Source of the DNA: Symsagittifera roscoffensis
Lineage: Eukaryota; Xenacoelomorpha; Acoela; Convolutidae
Length of the DNA stretch: 64,000 nucleotides
Direction of reading: 5' to 3'
Assembly: GCF_963678635.1 (NCBI RefSeq)
Contig: NC_087068.1
Coordinates: 13,336,027 to 13,400,026 of the forward strand
Position numbers and translations under genes: made by a program. Shown here piece by piece: positions 20,701 through 28,900 of the stretch. The notes below the pieces were generated by a model that saw only the letters and a program-made list of their open reading frames with translations, searched no databases and was not told the origin of the DNA. The stretch's first letter is position 1; each line of letters starts with the position of its first letter.

Positions 20701-23133
20701 AACTACGCAAAATTGGATCGCTTAGACAATAACACATTACCGCCACCATTCAGGTCGAATAAAATTTTTAAGAGACAAAAAGGATAATATACCAATTAAT
20801 GGATAATAAATTTACAAATTACTGGAGTAAATGAAAAACAGTTGCAACTACAAGGAAACTTGCTTACAGCAGAGGAAACTTTCTTACAGCACGTGATGTG
20901 GCAACTAAGCCGACAAAATTATCAAACAAACAATACGCTAACTATTATTTTGATACGATTTGAAAAATAATATTTGCCGACCCAGGCGTAGTTGTTAAAT
21001 CTATGCAAAGCAAGTGAGCCAGAGAAGTCAAGAAATTTGATTTTATTATAAATTAACATATCAAGTGCTTTTGCTAACCAAATTGTTAGGCTGATAAACA
21101 TCTATATTCCGATTTAAAAACGCTTGCTAATCACTCGCAAACGTATATATGAGTAAACAAGGACAGCCGGTTACTGTGCAGGTAGCACAGAATGTTCCGA
21201 CCATAGTCTAAGAAATTACAAGTTTTTCAAATTATTGTCATTTTTTTGGCGTGGTGTGATAAAAGGAGCTGAACAAAAAAAACTGGAGATTAGGTATATT
21301 CATTCGATAGCCAGAGTAAAATAGGCAAATTGAAAAACAAATCTTTTTTCAAGTTTTGCAGTTATTTGAATTTTTGAAAATTTTGATTCCAAAAAGTCGC
21401 CAAAGTACTCAAAGAAAAATAACGTTACGCAAGTAAGACTCAGTTTATCAAATTAAGCTATTGTAAGCTTTTAAGCAGTTAAAATAAGACTGCTCGCTCG
21501 CTTTATTCGCTCAAAATAAGACAAAAAACAATAAAAAAAATTTCAAACTGGTTTTTCTCGACAGGGTTCGAATTACGAGTATAAGGACTTTAATATGATA
21601 TATCACTCAACTCAGTCCGATGCTTATTTGTGGTACCTGATTTTGAGTGGAAAAAAAAACCTAAAACACACCCGAAAACAAAGTTCCTCCCCATTTTCAA
21701 TGGTCGGAACAAAAACAATAAAAGGCTAGAAACAAGAACACATTCAAGCTACTTAAGATGACCTTGCTTCAATTAGAACTGTTGTTTGGGGCGTGTAACC
21801 AAAATGAGCTACAAAATGATGAGTCTTTGACACGTATCAGGGATTTGCATAAAGTTGAGATAAGAATCAAAGACAATATCTCCATTTCCTTTTTTTAAGC
21901 CAACAATAAATTTGCGTTATAATGTTCTGCAAACTTATAACGTTATAATGTTCTTGAATGTATTTTTCTTTTGCTGAACTTAATTTTTCTCAACTCTTTA
22001 CAATTTCAACATTTCTGAACCTCGACTAAACTGACCTTGTTAATCGCAATAGACTGTCCAGGCTGTTTGGCCTCACTTGACTTGTAGGGTGATACAGATG
22101 CAGGCGTGACGTCATTTGAGGAGACTGATGAAGGAACCCTTGGGTACTTGAACACTCCTTCATTAACAATCCACTCCTGCTCTTTGATCTTTTCTGCCAG
22201 CGGATCTATTTTATCTGTGGAAGGAAGACTGGCGCTCTGGCTGTCTGAGGATGATTGGCATGGTGGACAAGCAACCTCCTCAGGTCTATAAAATCAAACA
22301 TGGTTTGAATTCACTATTTCATAGCACTTCAGGCACAGCTGTATACCTTGTTTTAATGTTCGTTTGCGCTTTTCAAAAGCATTAAAATTACAATTTTTCA
22401 GCTCAACCTTTAAAATTTAACATCGATAATGATTCCTTTTGTCAATCCCTAAAAATCTATATAAACTTCTAGAGTTATTGCCTTTATCTTAAATATTCAG
22501 AACCGTTAAATCAATACCTAATTGGCGAGTAAACTGAACTATTTAGCTTACTTGGATGGTTCCAACTTGACTTTGACGTCACTGGATGCAGTAATTGACG
22601 CTTCATCGTCAGATAATTTCAAGGCCTTCTTGGGAGGACCAGCATCTTCGACGTCGGCTGACCTTCGTTTTCGACCGGATGATAATTTATCAACCAAATC
22701 TGAGATAAACACACAAATAAAAAATAAATGTCTCGTTCTTGAAAACATTATAAACTCCAAAACCATTCAAACTTCATTAACCTATTCTACAATTTTTTTC
22801 TCAGCAAATATCAATATCTTTTACTTTTTTTATAAATCTTTAATTCATTGACATGTTAGGTCACAAATTCTTGGTTAAATTTACCAATTTTGGGTAATCA
22901 ACTATACATTTGAGGCAATTAGACTTACCTTTTTTGAAAACTTTTTCATAATAGATCCCAAAGCTCTTCAGATCCGCAGCCTTGAGTTTCTGTTCAATTG
23001 GGAGTTTCTCAGTAATTTTCCATTTCTGCAGTTGTAGTTTCTTGTGTCTCGCAGCTAAGATGCGCAGTCTCAGTTCAGTTCTCCTCTTCAAACGTTTTTC
23101 ATTGAGGCGCTCATCACTTTCCATAACTACCAT
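8423..23133 (-). CDS. EP400-like: Eaf1/p400-type HSA-SANT scaffold protein lacking the SNF2 ATPase (gene span)
   Basis: Eleven exons join with consistent phases: 23133/23140-22929, 22699-22552, 22285-22036, 18396-17954, 17664-16273, 16057-15440, 13920-13688, 13319-13086, 12695-12444, 10789-10562, 8700-8423. From the ATG at 23133 this gives about 1,426 residues. Order: basic N-terminal coil, HSA domain (about 315-420), the p400 post-helicase segment with EKYAL and PPTPPMDENDVYID, SANT/Myb (about 768-830), then a Gln/Ser/Thr-rich tail. In p400/Domino an SNF2 ATPase of over 500 residues separates HSA from SANT; here one 1.39-kb exon joins them directly. Yeast and plant Eaf1, the NuA4 scaffold, has this HSA-SANT layout. 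The expected role is scaffolding a TIP60/NuA4 histone acetyltransferase, HSA binding actin-related proteins. The true 5' end is uncertain. Confidence 0.9.
8744..8902 (-). pseudogene. Copied fragment of the zinc-finger exon inside p400-like intron 10
   Basis: This 159-bp stretch matches 7203-7362 of the zinc-finger exon in the same orientation, with about a dozen substitutions and a small deletion near 8880. For example GTAAAAGGTTTCGAGAAATC and GAATAACTTCTGGTTGAATA occur in both. The deletion breaks the reading frame and no other part of that gene is present. It looks like a short segmental copy of the N-terminal coding part. Confidence 0.88.
9130..9400. repeat. Dispersed repeat F, copy in p400-like intron 10
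   Basis: Contains AACATAGCCAACTGACAGTT ... CAATGAACGCAAGAAAACAG and ends near CGATCACGTTTTTCGTGA. Related copies lie at 11700-12070, 23680-23880 (with a diverged tail at 24590-24680) and 26180-26320. No ORF. Confidence 0.55.
9421..9612 (-). mobile_element. tRNA-derived SINE, copy 2
   Basis: Minus-strand body complementary to AAAAGCAGCTCTATAAATAG and AATAAGCCTTGATAATTAAA matches copies 1 and 3. The tRNA-like part (9530-9600) keeps only traces of the B box (plus-strand GGATTCAATCC). It follows repeat F directly. Confidence 0.6.
9703..10042. mobile_element. hAT-like MITE with 16-bp terminal inverted repeats
   Basis: The left end CAGGGGCGGATTTAGG and the inverted right end CAGGGGTGGATCTAGG differ at two of 16 positions. 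Flanking 8-mers AATTGGAA (9695-9702) and ATTTGGAG (10043-10050) agree at six of eight, in keeping with an aged 8-bp target duplication as made by hAT transposases. The 340-bp interior is G/C-tract rich and codes for nothing. Confidence 0.75.
10051..10561. other. Rest of p400-like intron 10
   Basis: AT-rich; no tRNA, repeat landmark or coding signal recognised. Confidence 0.5.
10562..10789 (-). CDS. EP400-like: p400-like exon 10
   Basis: Acceptor TGTCTGTAG|GT, donor AATCAAG|GTACG. Gln/Ala/Thr-rich; 'STAAQLLGRQAIRKT' is its only basic patch. Confidence 0.8.
10985..11198 (-). mobile_element. tRNA-derived SINE, copy 3 (best-preserved promoter)
   Basis: On the minus strand the head near 11163 reads CGTCCGTGGCTGAGTGG (A box TGGCTGAGTGG) and GGTTCGAATC at about 11103-11112 is a perfect B box, spaced as in a tRNA-Leu/Ser-like gene. 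The body then shares AATTTCTACTAATTCGAGGC, TTTTTCTTATTGCATTTTAT and AGAGCTGC with copies 1 and 2. It is followed by the dispersed segment 11199-11305, also found at 5400-5515. Confidence 0.8.
11199..11699. other. p400-like intron 9, left part
   Basis: 11199-11305 repeats the segment at 5400-5515. The rest shows no coding signal. Confidence 0.5.
11700..12070. repeat. Dispersed repeat F, copy in p400-like intron 9
   Basis: Contains GCATAACCAACAGAAAGTTG, CAATGAACACAAGAAAACAG, GATCAATAGGTGAAAC, TCGATCACGTTTTTCGTGAC and TGCCTTCCTTTTAACAAAGG. This is the fullest copy of the family in the window. Confidence 0.6.
12071..12443. other. p400-like intron 9, remaining part
   Basis: AT-rich with A-runs; nothing recognised. 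Confidence 0.5.
12444..12695 (-). CDS. EP400-like: p400-like exon 9
   Basis: Acceptor TTCTGTTCAG|GT, donor TCTCAAG|GTAAA. Ser/Gln/Ala/Thr-rich, with 'IQPTGRASLAAQLTAQSGG' at the start. Phase 1 at both ends, as for exons 8 and 10. Confidence 0.8.
12696..13085. other. p400-like intron 8
   Basis: No repeat or coding signal recognised. Confidence 0.5.
13086..13319 (-). CDS. EP400-like: p400-like exon 8
   Basis: Acceptor TTTTCCAG|GT, donor AAGTTTG|GTGAG. Encodes 'QKQRIGQLIQHQGSGGVQQQ' and a Gly/Val/Ser-rich low-complexity run, in keeping with the Gln-rich tail of p400/Domino. Confidence 0.8.
13320..13687. other. p400-like intron 7
   Basis: No repeat or coding signal recognised. Confidence 0.5.
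13688..13920 (-). CDS. EP400-like: p400-like exon 7
   Basis: Acceptor TTTGTTAAG|G, donor TCAGCAG|GTAAT; phases agree with both neighbours. Encodes Gln/Asn/Ser-rich sequence with one less biased stretch (VAQKVTADYQRMILSNKQR). No domain recognised. Confidence 0.8.
14013..14340. repeat. Diverged dispersed repeat E, copy 1 (p400-like intron 6)
   Basis: Begins with a palindromic GCGAAGCGAAGCTTCGC segment, then CATCACTTGCGATACCACAC; weakly similar to 20300-20620. Confidence 0.45.
14799..14970. repeat. Exact 86-bp tandem duplication
   Basis: 14799-14884 and 14885-14970 are identical by eye. Each starts GACTGACGATAGTCCG and ends in an A-run. They lie in p400-like intron 6 and imply a very recent duplication or an assembly echo. 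Confidence 0.9.
14971..15439. other. p400-like intron 6, exon-6 side
   Basis: Short AGTAGTACC repeats at about 14977-15010 (three units), otherwise AT-rich with no coding signal. Confidence 0.5.
15440..16057 (-). CDS. EP400-like: p400-like exon 6 (end of SANT and conserved post-SANT segment)
   Basis: Acceptor TGTTTCAG|GT, donor AGAAA|GTGAGT. It continues the SANT domain with YRSSKQSKVRYEKYIKPREEG across the junction. It then gives 'NPRHLQSFSDCKINYDSPL' and 'LSEQRAIRLKSEKR', which follow p400 sequence order downstream of SANT. It ends Ser/Gln-rich. Confidence 0.9.
16273..17664 (-). CDS. EP400-like: p400-like exon 5: HSA to SANT with no helicase
   Basis: Acceptor TTTTCAG|CG, donor CTATAG|GTGCG; 464 codons without a stop. 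It begins with the second half of HSA (SEMIWMHTDFYQEHLWK) and 'SFWSDASKVLDIKLNLLEQE', as in p400. Next come the segments that follow the ATPase in p400 (EKYALSLIELV; PPTPPMDENDVYID near 16760-16810; ESQLPPLPP) and most of the SANT domain (NEDYALVSAILGVQQLP ... TPNWDFVSVAVNN). No DEAD/DEGH box or helicase C motif occurs between them. Confidence 0.92.
17954..18396 (-). CDS. EP400-like: p400-like exon 4 (start of HSA domain)
   Basis: Acceptor ATGTTTAG|AA, donor TACTTAG|GTTGG. It opens with HIKEEPSDSDEG, which fits a negatively charged sumoylation motif, then a Ser-rich linker. It ends in the HSA signature 'RVNELKMSGMLYSKRLPKV' ... 'KTHWDYLL', matching the p400 order 'RIAELRKEGL ... RLPKL ... SHWDYLL'. 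The in-frame codon at 18381 is TTG, so it is not a start. Confidence 0.88.
18680..18902. repeat. Dispersed repeat D, copy 1
   Basis: Landmarks TTACTCGCTCAAAAGTACAC, GATATATCACTCGACCCAGTC and TTTTCAATGGTCGGAGCAAA recur at 21490-21716, 54650-54905 and 61620-61875 in the same orientation. No ORF and no clear terminal repeats. Confidence 0.7.
18937..18960. repeat. (ATT)n microsatellite
   Basis: About eight ATT units run inside intron 3 of the p400-like gene. Confidence 0.9.
19045..19910 (-). mobile_element. Decayed LINE reverse-transcriptase relic inside the p400-like intron
   Basis: Minus-strand translation shows the RT active-site box as FCADDAKFF (near 19873), then 'ICNWSQQNMINFNVDKC', 'DLGLYIADNLNWDAHV', 'LYKTMVLPIVMYAS' and 'LEAVQKRVTSWIL', the order seen in the thumb/C-terminal part of CR1/Jockey-type LINEs. 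There is at least one in-frame TAG (near 19680) and a frame change near 19350-19410. It lies in the same orientation as the host gene and is 5'-truncated. Confidence 0.85.
20300..20620. repeat. Diverged dispersed repeat E, copy 2
   Basis: Weakly matches 14013-14340: CGCATTACTTGCGATAC here, CGCATCACTTGCGATAC there, followed in both by GCAAGCyAGCAGA and later by a GCAACTAAGC motif. The GCAACTAAGCCGACAAA motif also occurs near 14773 and 20890. Confidence 0.45.
21490..21716. repeat. Dispersed repeat D, copy 2
   Basis: Shares GATATATCACTCAACTCAGTC, TTATTTGTGGTACCTGATTT and TTTTCAATGGTCGGAACAAA with copy 1 about 2.8 kb away in the same intron. Confidence 0.7.
22036..22285 (-). CDS. EP400-like: p400-like exon 3
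   Basis: Acceptor TTTTATAG|AC, donor AACAAG|GTCAGT; joins exons 2 and 4 in frame. Ser/Pro-rich, with 'KIKEQEWIVNEGVFKYPR' in the middle. No domain recognised. Confidence 0.75.
22552..22699 (-). CDS. EP400-like: p400-like exon 2
   Basis: Acceptor TTTATCTCAG|A, donor CCATCCAA|GTAAGC. Encodes a bipartite-looking nuclear signal (GRKRRSADV ... GPPKKALK), an acidic stretch, and VKLEPSK, which fits the psi-K-x-E sumoylation consensus. Confidence 0.8.
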
Positions 23134-23140
23134 ACCCCAT
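22929..23140 (-). CDS. EP400-like: p400-like exon 1 as modelled (5' end uncertain)
   Basis: Encodes a strongly basic helix-prone segment (RRTELRLRILAARHKK, then a Lys-rich stretch). It ends AAAAAAG|GTAAGT. An acceptor-like GGGCTTCAG lies just before 23140; in-frame ATGs occur at 23131-23133 and 23122-23124. The exon may therefore be internal, trans-spliced, or the first coding exon. Confidence 0.7.
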
Positions 23141-23274
23141 CTGAAGCCCAAAAATAGTACTTACTATTTTCTATCTATTAATAACTGTTTGGTAACTATT
23201 TTCATACACTTCACTTCAAAGTGGAAATCACCCCTCTCTGCCATAGCACGAAGAGGGAACTTTATCTTATTAAG

Positions 23275-23442
23275 TCAAGGCATGTTGAAGGGTGAGGACT
23301 GAGTGGGAGATAGTGATGGTCTTGATTGCTTCCACTTCTCTTCTTCCAGGAAATCGAAACAATCATCACCAAAAGCGTCCCTCCAACTTTGGGACTTTTT
23401 CAACGACGGTATACTTCTATCTATGTTAATTCTAAAGCGCAT
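23275..23442 (-). CDS. Possible upstream coding exon of the p400-like gene, ending at an in-frame TGA
   Basis: An ATG at 23440-23442 opens a 55-codon frame with protein-like composition, including WRDAFGDDCFDFLEEEKWK. It stops at TGA (23275-23277), then stays open in the same frame for about 36 more codons (MAERGDFHFEVKCMK) to a TAG that overlaps a strong donor, AATA|GTAAGT. A weak donor ACTCA|GTCC would join exon 1 in phase. It could be a real first exon, a decayed exon or chance. Confidence 0.35.
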   Translation of the reverse strand: MRFRINIDRSIPSLKKSQSWRDAFGDDCFDFLEEEKWKQSRPSLSPTQSSPFNMP

Positions 23443-25313
23443 TTTCGGCCAAATACATCAAAATGCTGCCACGTAGAAAGCAGAAAATTTTGGCATTTCT
23501 TCAAACCCCAATAGTTTTACAAAAAGCAAACGAAGGTAAAATATTTCTTCGAATTGAAACTCAGGATGTCAATATCTTTCATGCGCTATAAAAAGCTCCA
23601 TTCAAAAAAGCCAACTTAAAAACTCGAAATTTGTCTGAAGTTTACTAGTGGTTCTTGAATTTGAGTGCGAGCAAAAAAAACATAGCCAACAGACAATTGG
23701 AAAAACAGTGAAATAAAAAAACATATCGACTTGTTTTTTTTTGAAAAATTTAAGATTGACACTTTTTGATTAAACTGACCCAATTTGAGAAAACTGGATC
23801 AATAGATTAAATTTTTATTTCGCTGGAAAATTTAGAAATTCAAATCCACTTTCGAAACTAATGCTGATTTAAATCATCCGAACAAAATTAACATTTGAAA
23901 TGACAAAGGCGTTTTTCCCAAACTCGGTTAAAATTAAGCAAAAATTGAAGACAACAGAAGTTGCTTAGATTTTTACCAAGAATTTTTATGATGCAATTTT
24001 TTTGCGAAATTCGGAACCAAAATTTTACCCCAAAAAACGGGGTCAATTTGACGTTTTTTTCAAAAAATCAAAAATTACGCAAAAATACCAAGTAAATTGA
24101 TAATAAATTTACATCAAAAGAAGCATCTTACAAAGCGCAACAGAGTTCTAGAAAAATAAAATCTCCAAAAATCTGTATAAGAGAAATTATTATTCCTTGA
24201 TAGCCAAACAATGTCATTATTACTATGAAAAACTTGAAATCTTTGTTTAAATACAAATTTTTAACGTTTTGCGCAAATTTTAGAGATTCTACCCATGTCA
24301 AACATTGTTGAGCTGTGTAGGAGACTTCTTTTGGTATAAATTTCCTATCAACTAATTAAGTAGTTTGTGTAGTTTTTGATTAACTAAGAAAACTAACTGA
24401 CCAGTTTTTGGGGTAAAATTTTGGTTCCGATTTTTGCAAAAAAAAAGCATCATAAAAATTCTAGTAAAAATCAAAGCATCTTCTGTACTCTTAATTTTTT
24501 GCCTCATCTTAACCAAATTGGAGAAAAACGCGTTTAAAGTTTCCAATGTTGTTCGTTCTGCCCGATAATCTAAATCAGTACTGTAGAAATCGATCATGTT
24601 TCTCGCGGCCGTAACACTTTCGTAGTTCGATTGTGGACTTAGCCTTCCTTTTAACAAATGAAACGAACTGACCTTTGAAAAAAATCAAAATTTAAACCGC
24701 GAAAAATCAAATTTTAGAGTGAAGACTTTTTCCTGATAAAACATTAAAATCAACAAGACCCATAAGAGCATTCACTACGTTCATGACTTAAAAACCGAAT
24801 ACAAACCTCATGCCATTTTCGGTCAGAATAGTAATATTGTCAGCTCTCTCTAATTAAAGGGAAAACTATTGAAAGAATAGTCTGTTTTAAATTAATGCGA
24901 AAACAGAAAATTACAATACAACTTCGCAACATAAGAAAAAGGCGTCACTTTTCATAAATTGGACTAGCCGAATCTCACGTGATCATTCCTAGGCATCTCT
25001 CATACAATTCAATTACTTCAGAAGAAAAATACAAATCAAAACGTCAAATGGTTTTCTAGAATATGGAAAATAAACACCAAGGCTAGAAAACGAAAGAGAA
25101 ATGATTTCATATCAACTTAACATTAGGAAGAAAACATCTAATAAATTAATCAAATCAAAAGTTTCGACGAAAGATTTGTTAGGTTCTGTTCAAAAAGGTA
25201 CTTGAGGTGCAAACTTGAAGTACCTATTACCGGCAGTATGTTTGAATTCTAGTACATCAGATATCTTATCCTGGTACTTCTATGGTTTTTTATTCAATAC
25301 TTCTTATCTAAAT
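23443..25313. other. Region between the CARM1 3' end and the p400-like 5' end
   Basis: Holds repeat F fragments (23680-23880 and, diverged, 24590-24680) in AT-rich DNA. The minus-strand open frame at 24352-24657 overlaps repeat sequence and is not called. An AATAAA on the minus strand at 25289-25294, about 20 nt past the CARM1 stop, is a plausible poly(A) signal. Confidence 0.55.
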
Positions 25314-25976
25314 TCAGTGTGAGCTTTGAGCCAGGCCGAGGTGATTCTGTGCACCGGATCCTGAGTTCTGGTTTTGCATGAACTGCTGGGGTTGACTTGG
25401 AAACCGATTCATGAAATCTCCGAACGCACTCGTATCGAATTGCATGTTCGGATGGACCCCTGGAGGCACGTTGCTTTGAAACGTCTGTTGCTGTCCCATC
25501 GGGGGTCTTGTATTTACAGTCATACTCGCAACTCCGGTTGTTATGCCCTGAGTTGCGGTGACCCTAACTCCTGTTACAGCTGCTGTGGGTGAACTTGCTC
25601 CTCTGCCTCCAACCTGTCCAGGTTGGACATTTACAGCCCCATATACTCCACTATTCGCTTGATTGATCACACCATTATATCCATTTTGCATCATATTCTG
25701 ACCGATTTGAAGCCCACTTTGTACTTGTCCATTCACTTGAGCAACGCCCGATTGGGCCAAGTTGCCCCAGAAGTTCTCGGTTGGACTCTGGGTCTGGCTT
25801 TGGGTTCCCGGAGGTGGTTGTGGAGGTTGTCCCGTGTAGCGGAACAAGGGGTTCTTGAGGTCGAGGAAGTTAGTTGACTCGAAGTTGGTACTGGTATTCT
25901 TCAAAACCATATCGACGTCGTAACTTTGTTTCGAATTTGCAGCTAGAGTCACTCTTCCTGTCATGATTTCACCCTC
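25314..25976 (-). CDS. CARM1: CARM1 exon 4 (end of barrel and C-terminal tail)
   Basis: Acceptor TGATTTAG|GAGG gives FVKEGEIMTG across the junction. It continues [10 protein letters not shown] and '[20 protein letters not shown]', then about 160 residues rich in Gln, Asn, Gly, Val and Pro, ending AQSSH before TGA. The tail position matches the vertebrate transactivation domain but its sequence is not conserved. Confidence 0.93.
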   Translation of the reverse strand, partial: EGEIMTGRVTLAANSKQSYDVDMVLKNTSTNFESTNFLDLKNPLFRYTGQPPQPPPGTQSQTQSPTENFWGNLAQSGVAQVNGQVQSGLQIGQNMMQNGYNGVINQANSGVYGAVNVQPGQVGGRGASSPTAAVTGVRVTATQGITTGVASMTVNTRPPMGQQQTFQSNVPPGVHPNMQFDTSAFGDFMNRFPSQPQQFMQNQNSGSGAQNHLGLAQSSH

Positions 25977-28900
25977 CTAAATCACTCCCTTTTCAACATT
26001 TGCAAAACTAACTTTTCAAGGAAAAACCTTTTAGTATTTTAAATCTTATGTTAAAAAAATTTGAAAAACGTATCAACACATGCATCCTGTTGAAGCTATA
26101 AATATATATAATAACGCATGTTCACTAAACATGGTTCTCCAGATGATAAACTGCTGTAATACGTTCACCCTTAAAAACAAAAACATAGCTAACAGATAGT
26201 TGGAAAATTGTAAAGAACACGGAAACCGAATAAAAAATGATTGATTATTTTTGACTTTTGAGTGAAATTGTTATTCCGCTGGAAAATTCAAAAATTAAAC
26301 TCCACTTTCGAAACTAAGTCGTTTTTTTGCGCCATTGTCACGTTCGTATTTGGAGAATTCATTTTACCAAACTTTCAGCAGATGAATTTGAATTGAATTC
26401 ACAAAACGCAGGCATACGTAAGTTCATTTATAGATGCATTAATATGTATGAATGCCCGTCAGTAACTTTTTGAGCATTTTAACATTTATTCTGATAAAAA
26501 AAACGCCAAGCTTTTTACATTCAGTGGCAATTTCGAGTTGGAAGCCATCTGCTACACTAAAACTCACTGAAAAATCCGAGCCATATATCGTGTGCTTACA
26601 CTTACACACAGAAGTAAACACCTGAGCCCTAAATAACTTGAAATTAGTTTACGAGGATTTTATTCCTGACTTATACTATCAGAATCATTGTGAGATTTTT
26701 TTCGACGAGCAATAGGAAAGTATCAGGTAGTAAGTTAGCGCCAGAAAGAAAAATACCGCAAACTCTTAATTCAACCTATTGACGACCTCCAAAGCATTCA
26801 CCATTTTTAAACTTTTTTAACTGTTATCCATGGCAAGTCAATTCAAATTTTGTTAACCTTGACAAAAATGGGGCACTTCAGCAGACAGCGGACTTGATAC
26901 CAATGCGTCAAAGACTCCGTCGGGGCTGTGGACAGCCAAACAGTCTGTTTACTTCCCACAAACGCCACGTCAAACCAAAATGCCAAGCCATGAACATGTC
27001 CCGTTTGTGTCGCAACGTAATTCAGCGGAATCGAGATATTGTGCAGATCCATTTCGCTGCAGATTGCAAAATTTGTTTGGTGCTTCAGAGGGGCAGACAT
27101 TAGGATCTGATAGTCAAACGTATCCACTATAGGCTGACGGAAGTACTCGGCAATTGCGGTGTCTCGAAGCGATGACAAATCCACGCCGTAGAAATTAGGC
27201 TGGTACCAGAAATGCGACTTTGAAAACTGCTCCTGGTACAAACACTCGTCTGTAAATGGGGCGACGAACAGGTCTCCTTGTGTCGGGAACAATTTCCCAT
27301 TGGGACGGAGGAACTTTTTGGCGTGTAAGTAAGATTCCAACATACGTTCGTTGAACAACATGTAACCCATGGGTTCCGAGATCAAAACATCAGCCATTTC
27401 AGGAACCTCAACTTCTTCTACTTTTCCTGGAATTACAGTTATTTTGCTGGACAGATTATTACTTCTGACGAGCTCCGCACATTGTTCCGCTATAGAACTG
27501 GCTTCGATAGCGTAGACTTTTCTGGCTCCAGCTTGAACTGCGAAGAAACTTAGAATTCCCGAACCAGCTCCAACGTCTATAACGACCTAAAACAAAAATA
27601 TCTCTCAAAAACAAGTGCAGCTCGGAATGTTTAAAATTTCGACGGAAGACGTTTCTGACGACTTTCCAGGTATGATAATATTTGTTCAGGAAACTGTTCG
27701 CTAAAATAAACACTTCAAAAATCAGGAAACACAAGAGACAAAAACACTGACTTTATTGTGAAAGTCGGGTAAGTTGTTGAGCATGGCTCGTTGGTATGTT
27801 GAGGTCCTGATGAAATCTTGCATCATGTTCTGCTGCTGACTGAGGTACCCGTAGAACTGGAAATATTGCACAGCAGACGACTGCTCTGTTCTCGCATCGA
27901 ACACGTTGTCGTCTTTCATTTCGTTGTCTTCTCCTCCATCTGAACTCTTGTTGGGTACATCGCCTTTATTTGAAACAGTCGATATAGCACCTAAAAAAAA
28001 TTACTTATTAATTTTGATTATGATACAAGATAACGGTATTAGCCGGTTGTTTTGTTCTTAGTGCAATGATCTGACTACGGTTAAACTGCGCAAAATATTT
28101 CAAGCAACAAGAAATGTTCTCCCCAAAATGTTCGCATTATTCAGAAACACTTTCCACTCTTCTTGGGTCGAAATTAGGGGATGACACTTGCGCTACAAAA
28201 AGGTGACATGGCCCAGATCCGATTGAAGACACATCCAAAAAACAACACCAGATCACCCATACAAGATACAACTGGTAGTAATTTACGGCAGCCATTTACA
28301 GTCGATCAACGCCGAACTTTTTTCTAATATGGTTTGAGTGACACGACAGATTAAACATTGAAGTCGTGAATTTTCCAGTCGACCAATTAAGAAAAGAATT
28401 CGTAAATTGATGAACAAAACTCAAACTGACATATTCAGTTAAATTTGTGCGAGAAAACAGTGAAATTTAAAAAAAAAACCGACTGTGTCATTCTGACCAG
28501 AATTCGTATACGGTCTACTTAGCAGAAAACAATTCGATCTAACCAAGAAATCAACCTGCTAGCCACAGGCAACAAAGTAATTCAGGAACGGTTATCTTGT
28601 TGCCGAGCAACCTCTGAGATGCTCAATTTTAATCCTCCTATCGGTTAGAAAACATTTTGTAGCGACGCCATTTTTAATTCAACTTTCTAAAAACTCTGAT
28701 TTTTAAATTTAGCCCTTATCCTATTGTTATTTTTCACCAAAACACTAACCCACAATGGGCGAACAAACCAGGCTTTTAACGGTTATCACGTATTTAAGGT
28801 TTTCCAAGATCTGTGTATGGGGTTGCCAAGCCAATATAAGCCAATGTGGGAGACATTTTGGAAGCGGCCTGAAAACGGTAACTTTCAAACAGATTGATGT

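Larger units (their letters stand above)
18397..22035. other. Intron 3 of the p400-like gene, filled with repeats
   Basis: This 3.6-kb intron holds a LINE relic (19045-19910), two copies of a dispersed ~225-bp repeat (18680-18902, 21490-21716), an ATT microsatellite (18937-18960) and a diverged repeat near 20300-20620. The rest is AT-rich without coding signal. Confidence 0.75.

Noticed and set aside
23141-23164. Possible 24-nt intron (GTAAGT ... TTCAG) before p400-like exon 1
   Set aside because: Far shorter than every other intron here, and removing it creates a TAA at the junction.
24352-24657. 101-codon minus-strand frame as a gene
   Set aside because: It overlaps dispersed repeat F sequence, shows no domain and lacks splice-consistent neighbours.
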